A DNA stretch of 20,260 nt from Phallusia fumigata (lineage: Eukaryota; Chordata; Ascidiacea; Phlebobranchia; Ascidiidae). The DNA lies in contig QXVZ01030523.1 of NCBI GenBank assembly GCA_008931825.1, positions 1-20,260 of the forward strand, in the 5' to 3' direction. This document shows, in pieces, positions 18,901-20,260 of the stretch (within the stretch, counting starts at the first letter, position 1; each line of letters starts with the position of its first letter). The notes beneath the pieces were generated by a model that saw only the letters and a list, made by a program, of their open reading frames with translations, was not told where the DNA came from and made no database searches. The position numbers and the translations under genes were made by a program.

Positions 18901-19675
18901 CATTTAAAATTACATAGTTGTTTTGATAGTTTGTTTTCTATCCTGAGGGAACCTGCATGCGTTATGCTCACAATGAGTTCACTGTTGAGCTTCCTGCCTT
19001 ACTGCAGTTCCATTGGATTAATTTATATTTTATTTCTTTATGATTTCTTTGAGTTGGTGACTTCATCAAGCTACTGAGACAGGATTAGAACCCACAATCT
19101 TGTGAGCACAATGCAGTCAATTAAACCACTAGGTCACCTGGGAATTGTTACTAATAAATTACCATTTCCGGTAGCTCCCAACAAACTCATAGTGTTGGAG
19201 ATGTCCTGAGAGTGATGTCATGACCATGTTACAAGTACGCCCCAGCATGTGATAATCAAATTCGTAGATTTTGTTGTACTTTGAAAAGCCTTCTCTCTGT
19301 GTGGCAAAGTTGCTTCAATATTAGCAAAAGGAATAATAATAGCAATGGTAATACACTTTAAAAGTTTATATTTTTGTAATGACATTAGTCTATTTTTAAC
19401 TAAACTGCAAANAGACACATACCCTCAGATTCCCAGTCAACTAACAATATCCATTTAAAAACACTTACCCATTGGGAGTGCTGCCCTGACAAGATAGCCG
19501 ATATCCTTTTTGCAGCATCATTTTTTTCAGCAACATTCAAAACTTTGTAAGACGAAGATTGCCTGGGCATTCTTGAGAAAACTGTCTTTGCAATGCTGCA
19601 ACGTAATGTGGTTTTATAATAATTGCAAGTGCTGTAATGTGGAATTTTCCGTTGGTTAGATCTGTCCAGTCGCAA
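12670..19675 (-). CDS. TOP3A: DNA topoisomerase III alpha, 13-exon gene (overall model)
   Basis: Type IA topoisomerase that cuts and passes single DNA strands; in animals it works with BLM and RMI1 to dissolve double Holliday junctions and also acts in mitochondria. Exons read by eye on the minus strand: 19469-19675, 19163-19296 (or duplicate 17808-17941), 17436-17511 (or 18796-18871), 17172-17332, 16836-16927, 16520-16690, 16206-16404, 15754-15957, 15621-15689, 14228-14344, 13909-14038, 13691-13804, 12670-12971. Splice phases fit throughout, giving about 658 residues if one missing base in exon 8 is allowed for. Signature pieces in family order are [54 protein letters not shown]-like, [37 protein letters not shown] and LRAELEAD. 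Vertebrate TOP3A is near 1,000 residues; the missing part is the C-terminal zinc-finger tail. The family is certain; whether this assembled copy is intact is not. Confidence 0.95.
13076..13388. mobile_element. TAATTG-rich MITE in TOP3A intron 12
   Basis: The octamer GTACATAG flanks the element exactly (13068-13075 and 13389-13396). The left end starts CAGAGGTGGATCAACTACAA and the interior is built of TGTAATTGTAATTG and TAATTACT words, a composition known from small hAT MITEs. The right end (ATTGATCTTAATCAG) pairs only partly with the left, so the terminal repeats are eroded or the boundaries slightly off. Confidence 0.6.
13691..13804 (-). CDS. TOP3A: TOP3A exon 12
   Basis: Acceptor TCAAAAG, 114 bases, donor GTGGTT. 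Encodes [20 protein letters not shown], then [17 protein letters not shown], matching the family [39 protein letters not shown]. Confidence 0.95.
13909..14038 (-). CDS. TOP3A: TOP3A exon 11
   Basis: Acceptor TTTTTAG, 130 bases, donor GTATTC after HGI plus one base. Encodes [43 protein letters not shown]. [32 protein letters not shown] is the conserved type IA active-site region, completed by exon 12. Confidence 0.95.
14228..14344 (-). CDS. TOP3A: TOP3A exon 10
   Basis: Acceptor CTGTGCAG, 117 bases, donor GTGAGC. Encodes [20 protein letters not shown], then [19 protein letters not shown], matching GQETTVEIxxxxExFxAxGLMIxARNYLxVYxYDxW. The intron before it (14345-15620) holds the R125 tandem array. 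Confidence 0.95.
14450..14580 (+). repeat. Fourth copy, diverged, of the 21-bp inverted-repeat family
   Basis: Contains TTCACATTGAGTCC and TTTATAACATGATTGTTTCTGC, in TOP3A intron 9 next to the R125 array. Confidence 0.5.
14735..15560 (+). repeat. R125 tandem array with hairpin 3' end
   Basis: At least four diverged units of about 121-127 bases, starting near 14763, 14886, 15007 and 15134. Each carries an ACAAACTGTCCAAATTTCATCC-like start, a TTTGACCCATTTTAGGGGGCTAG-like middle and GGGGTAAC..GGGGCTATGGGGT. Two shorter related tail units (TTTCATCCAAATCC) follow, then a purine-rich stretch and AACAATATGTGTCCCCTTCA. The end is the perfect palindrome at 15531-15550 followed by CCATAATTA. The array lies in TOP3A intron 9. 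Other copies of the family are scattered through the window. Confidence 0.8.
15531..15550. repeat. 20-bp perfect palindrome at R125 3' end
   Basis: GTCCCCTTCA joined directly to TGAAGGGGAC. Related, imperfect hairpins in the same context are at 10142-10161, 9281-9303 and (reverse strand) 3176-3196, so it marks one end of the repeat family. Confidence 0.85.
15621..15689 (-). CDS. TOP3A: TOP3A exon 9
   Basis: Acceptor ATTTTCAG, 69 bases, donor GTATAA. Encodes [20 protein letters not shown], then DAE, matching the family stretch GDExxLYEFIxRHFLACCSxDA. Phase 0 on both sides. Confidence 0.9.
15754..15957 (-). CDS. TOP3A: TOP3A exon 8: catalytic tyrosine; 1-base frameshift
   Basis: Acceptor ATGTAG, 204 bases. 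It opens with [16 protein letters not shown], whose Tyr (about residue 351) is the nucleophile that attacks DNA in this family. The frame holds to DYLKWG, then the conserved continuation ([20 protein letters not shown]) appears in the next frame. One base is missing in the G run that is C 15832-15835 on the plus strand. With 205 bases the exon would have the phases needed by its neighbours. The donor chosen is GTGTGTATTT (NSLS then GNE), the least certain boundary here. The missing base may be a sequence error or a true lesion. Confidence 0.9.
16206..16404 (-). CDS. TOP3A: TOP3A exon 7
   Basis: Acceptor TTGTTTTAG, 199 bases, donor GTAAGT. Encodes [65 protein letters not shown]. The second half matches Top3-alpha very closely ([42 protein letters not shown]). 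The join to exon 6 leaves about 20 fewer residues than vertebrate proteins between KIxV and ATVV, where the family has a GIVEFNWKRHRLF-like stretch. Confidence 0.95.
16520..16690 (-). CDS. TOP3A: TOP3A exon 6
   Basis: Acceptor TTTTAAG, 171 bases, donor GTAGGA. Encodes [20 protein letters not shown], then [20 protein letters not shown], then [16 protein letters not shown]. It covers the conserved [18 protein letters not shown] of the type IA core. The phase fits exons 5 and 7. Confidence 0.95.
16836..16927 (-). CDS. TOP3A: TOP3A exon 5, ends at a GC donor
   Basis: Acceptor TTTCTAG, 92 bases. Encodes [20 protein letters not shown], then [10 protein letters not shown], the conserved Top3 segment before G-A-A-F-T-R. 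The next base after ATTG is GCAAGT, not GT. Reading on gives residues unlike the family, while splicing from this GC to the acceptor at 16691-16692 restores the conserved [12 protein letters not shown] exactly. It is therefore a GC-AG intron with an otherwise good AAGT donor. Confidence 0.9.
17172..17332 (-). CDS. TOP3A: TOP3A exon 4: Toprim acidic motif
   Basis: Acceptor TAACAG, 161 bases, donor GTGATA. Encodes [20 protein letters not shown], then [20 protein letters not shown], then [19 protein letters not shown] is the DxDxEG metal-binding motif of Toprim (Asp at about residues 157 and 159 of the model). This is the strongest single identifier of the protein as a type IA topoisomerase of the Top3 group. 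Single copy: it lies outside the duplicated block. Confidence 0.95.
17436..17511 (-). CDS. TOP3A: TOP3A exon 3
   Basis: 76 bases between acceptor TTCTGTAG and donor GTGACA. It completes the W codon of exon 2 and adds 25 residues, [20 protein letters not shown] followed by MYNIK. This aligns with the family segment W-x-SCNPLxLFEAEIEKY...NFxDIKK. The phase fits exon 4 (R then TLEKKV). Confidence 0.9.
17661..17790 (-). mobile_element. tRNA-derived SINE in TOP3A intron 2 (copy 1)
   Basis: On the minus strand the element opens GCCCAGGTGGCCTAGTGG, with a perfect A box (TGGCCTAGTGG). About 35 bases later comes a degenerate B box (GGTTTTAATCC), the internal pol III promoter of tRNA genes. A non-tRNA body and an A-rich tail with AAATAAATAAA follow. 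The arms do not pair as a proper tRNA, so it is a SINE head. Its counterpart is at 19017-19142. Confidence 0.75.
17808..17941 (-). CDS. TOP3A: TOP3A exon 2, downstream duplicate
   Basis: Second copy of the 134-base exon, with the same splice sites and frame as 19163-19296 and only scattered base differences (for instance D instead of G in the reading next to the central Trp codon of the off frame). It encodes the same [15 protein letters not shown] and [15 protein letters not shown] segment. Either copy splices correctly to exon 3 and exon 4 downstream. Confidence 0.9.
18106..18311 (-). pseudogene. TOP3A: TOP3A exon 1, duplicate copy with 1-base deletion
   Basis: Nearly identical to 19469-19675, with the same leader, internal Met and donor site. 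One base is missing near 18142 (a C and five T where the other copy has two C and five T on the plus strand). The frame therefore breaks right after NDAAKR and exon 1 no longer joins exon 2 in frame. The copy belongs to a larger block (17417-18654) duplicated at 18777-20004 with an N at 18775 between them. It is most simply the alternative haplotype or a sequencing error, but a real broken tandem copy is possible. Confidence 0.8.
18330..18654 (+). mobile_element. Truncated LTR copy in duplicate block 1
   Basis: Matches the left part of the LTR at 19700-20117, including TATATAAG at 18569-18576, and stops before the poly(A) signal and primer site. The cut coincides with the end of the duplicated block, so it is likely an assembly edge and not a biological deletion. 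Confidence 0.7.
18654..18774. repeat. GC-richer block between the duplicates, bounded by a 20-bp direct repeat
   Basis: Bases 18654-18673 and 18755-18774 are 18/20 identical (CCAAAACCCTCC followed by AGCCATAC or AAGCATAC), 101 bases apart. This looks like a little more than one period of a tandem sequence cut off at the N. The interior is much richer in G, C and CpG than its surroundings and has no reading frame I recognise. It may be unrelated sequence at a contig end. Confidence 0.6.
18796..18871 (-). CDS. TOP3A: TOP3A exon 3, upstream copy, GC donor
   Basis: 76 bases after acceptor CTGCAG; reads [20 protein letters not shown] and onward. It corresponds to the downstream copy at 17436-17511, but the donor reads AAAG then GCGAC where the downstream copy has GTGAC. 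GC donors can work, but this one lacks the AAGT tail that usually supports them. Only about 20 bases of intron remain before the N at 18775, so this copy has no exon 4 of its own. Confidence 0.8.
19017..19142 (-). mobile_element. tRNA-derived SINE in TOP3A intron 2 (copy 2)
   Basis: Counterpart of 17661-17790 in the second duplicated block. Here the B box is canonical (GGTTCTAATCC) while the A box has one change (TGACCTAGTGG). The two copies together give a good consensus for a pol III SINE. The shared insertion predates the divergence of the two blocks. Confidence 0.75.
19163..19296 (-). CDS. TOP3A: TOP3A exon 2, upstream copy
   Basis: Acceptor CACAG, 134 bases, donor GTAATT. Encodes [19 protein letters not shown], then a [13 protein letters not shown] segment, ending KW across the splice. 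This matches the family segment [14 protein letters not shown]...VMTSVSGHL of Toprim. The phase fits exon 1 (0) and exon 3 (2). Confidence 0.9.
19469..19675 (-). CDS. TOP3A: TOP3A exon 1, intact copy: mitochondrial leader and start of Toprim
   Basis: 69 codons ending at a strong donor (TGG then GTAAGTG), phase 0. The first 35 residues are rich in Arg, Lys, Ser, Thr and Tyr with almost no acid, as in a mitochondrial presequence. A second Met at residue 36 precedes [19 protein letters not shown], the first beta strand of Toprim with its metal-linked Glu (residue 50). In mammals two alternative starts separate mitochondrial from nuclear TOP3A; the same layout here suggests the same dual use (inference). 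The N at 19412 lies in the intron after this exon. It is the unbroken member of a duplicated pair, the other being 18106-18311. Confidence 0.9.
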
Positions 19676-19918
19676 ACGTCTGATCCAAATTGTTTAGAAA
19701 CCATTTGTGTTCACATGGCCCATGTTTAAATCACGTGTTCTAGTTTCAAGTGACCACAACGGTTGACCCATTTACCACTAACCGTCGATCATTTGTGTGA
19801 ATGCCTTGTGGTATCTAGGTCACGCAAACAATGTCCTTTAACGGTTCCTAGTAGCCCAACATTTGAAAGTGCCTTGAGACTAGCTATGTTTATATTTAAC
19901 TGGTCGTTTTGAATCGTG

Positions 19919-19926
19919 TATATAAG
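19919..19926 (+). promoter_or_regulatory. LTR TATA box
   Basis: TATATAAG in a conserved context, 25-30 bases before an expected start near 19,950. The same site is at 18569-18576 in the other duplicate. It drives the plus strand, away from TOP3A. Confidence 0.65.
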
Positions 19927-20029
19927 TAGCAAGCCTAGCGCCGAGTCTTCATAATATATTCCATTCTTGAGAACCACTACGAATTATTGCATTCCATGCT
20001 TTTCTGCGTTACGCTGACTCTCAGAGTAG

Positions 20030-20035
20030 AATAAA
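20030..20035 (+). promoter_or_regulatory. LTR polyadenylation signal
   Basis: AATAAA about 105 bases downstream of the TATA box and about 80 before the LTR end, the usual position at the end of R. Confidence 0.5.
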
Positions 20036-20118
20036 AGAATCAAACAACTGAAGTGTTTGGATTAATTCAAGTTATCAGAACACGCAGGGTTTGTGTGAAA
20101 GCCACAAATCTTACAATT

Positions 20119-20136
20119 TGGTGACCCCGACATGAT
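20119..20136 (+). other. Retrotransposon primer-binding site
   Basis: TGGTGACCCCGACATGAT follows the LTR end by a few bases. Its complement ends in CCA-3', as expected for pairing with the 3' end of a host tRNA priming minus-strand synthesis. Which tRNA was not determined. Confidence 0.75.
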
Positions 20137-20181
20137 CTGGATCAATTCAGTTTAACAGAACCCAGATTGGAAAGAATGACC

Positions 20182-20207
20182 TGCGCGGAGGATTTATCCT
20201 CCGCGCA
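20182..20207. repeat. 12-bp perfect hairpin in retrotransposon leader
   Basis: TGCGCGGAGGAT, two T, then its exact reverse complement, about 45 bases after the primer-binding site. It is a GC-rich stem in AT-rich surroundings and could structure the leader RNA or be part of a small nested element. Confidence 0.7.
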
Positions 20208-20260
20208 AACTCTTGGTTTTTAGCCTATAATCCGCGCACTTTCGGTGATTTCAGTACAAA

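Larger units (their letters stand above)
18777..20004. repeat. Duplicated block, copy 2 (TOP3A exons 1-3 plus LTR part)
   Basis: Partner of 17417-18654. It begins two bases after the N at 18775 and matches until about 20004, where the other copy diverges. It carries a further N at 19412 in the intron between exons 1 and 2. Exon 1 is intact here, whereas in the other copy it is frameshifted. Confidence 0.9.
19700..20117 (+). mobile_element. LTR of a retrotransposon entering from the right edge
   Basis: Plus-oriented LTR signals appear in order: TATATAAG at 19919-19926, AATAAA at 20030-20035, an end in TTACA near 20115, and immediately a primer-binding site. The 5' boundary is not fixed; it lies somewhere in 19690-19760, close to the TOP3A start at 19675. 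The internal coding part is outside the window. The PBS type is common in animal gypsy and BEL elements, but the class cannot be decided without pol. Confidence 0.7.

Noticed and set aside
17436..19675. Two separate functional TOP3A genes
   Set aside because: Only exons 1-3 are doubled, an N marks the join, one exon 1 is frameshifted, and exons 4-13 exist once.

Overview
This looks like an AT-rich animal nuclear genome fragment. It has no bacterial operon structure, no ribosome-binding sites and no long open frames. Its coding content is one gene of short exons with GT-AG (and one GC-AG) introns, set among transposon remnants. The predicted Top3-alpha protein is clearly metazoan. Small introns, AT richness and near-identical duplicated blocks joined by single N bases would suit a highly heterozygous tunicate such as Ciona, but the species is a guess.

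Right part (about 12,670-19,675, minus strand): a DNA topoisomerase III-alpha gene (TOP3A) can be rebuilt as 13 exons with compatible splice phases. It covers an apparent mitochondrial leader, a second internal Met, the Toprim domain (DCDREG), and the exon with the catalytic tyrosine (TYPRTETN). It runs to the end of the type IA core; no C-terminal zinc fingers were found. Exons 1-3 occur twice (17,417-18,654 and 18,777-20,004), separated by a 120-base block and an N, which looks like both haplotypes placed in series. One exon 1 copy lacks one base, and the single exon 8 lacks one base in a G run. A tRNA-derived SINE sits in intron 2 of both copies. Just upstream of exon 1 lies an LTR with TATA box, poly(A) signal and primer-binding site, so a retrotransposon starts at the right edge.

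Middle (about 6,000-12,500): several unassigned candidate exons on the minus strand (6,004-6,139; 7,611-7,805; 8,282-8,497; 10,645-10,764; 11,480-11,593; 11,840-12,470), plus a plus-strand PIF/Harbinger transposase fragment (about 11,035-11,270).

Left part (1-6,000): almost entirely repeats. It holds a 670-bp hAT element with 15-bp terminal inverted repeats and a perfect 8-bp target duplication, carrying a transposase C-terminus and inserted into an older repeat. A second N-joined duplication (2,016-3,733 and 3,735-5,498) follows. A dispersed family with ~125-bp internal units and a hairpin 3' end (called R125 here) recurs through the window and forms a tandem array at 14,735-15,560. A second dispersed family contains a perfect 21-bp inverted repeat.

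The only gene whose function can be named is TOP3A. No gene cluster or new multi-gene system is evident. The most informative observations are the duplicated, partly frameshifted TOP3A 5' end next to an LTR, the nested hAT element and the R125 family.
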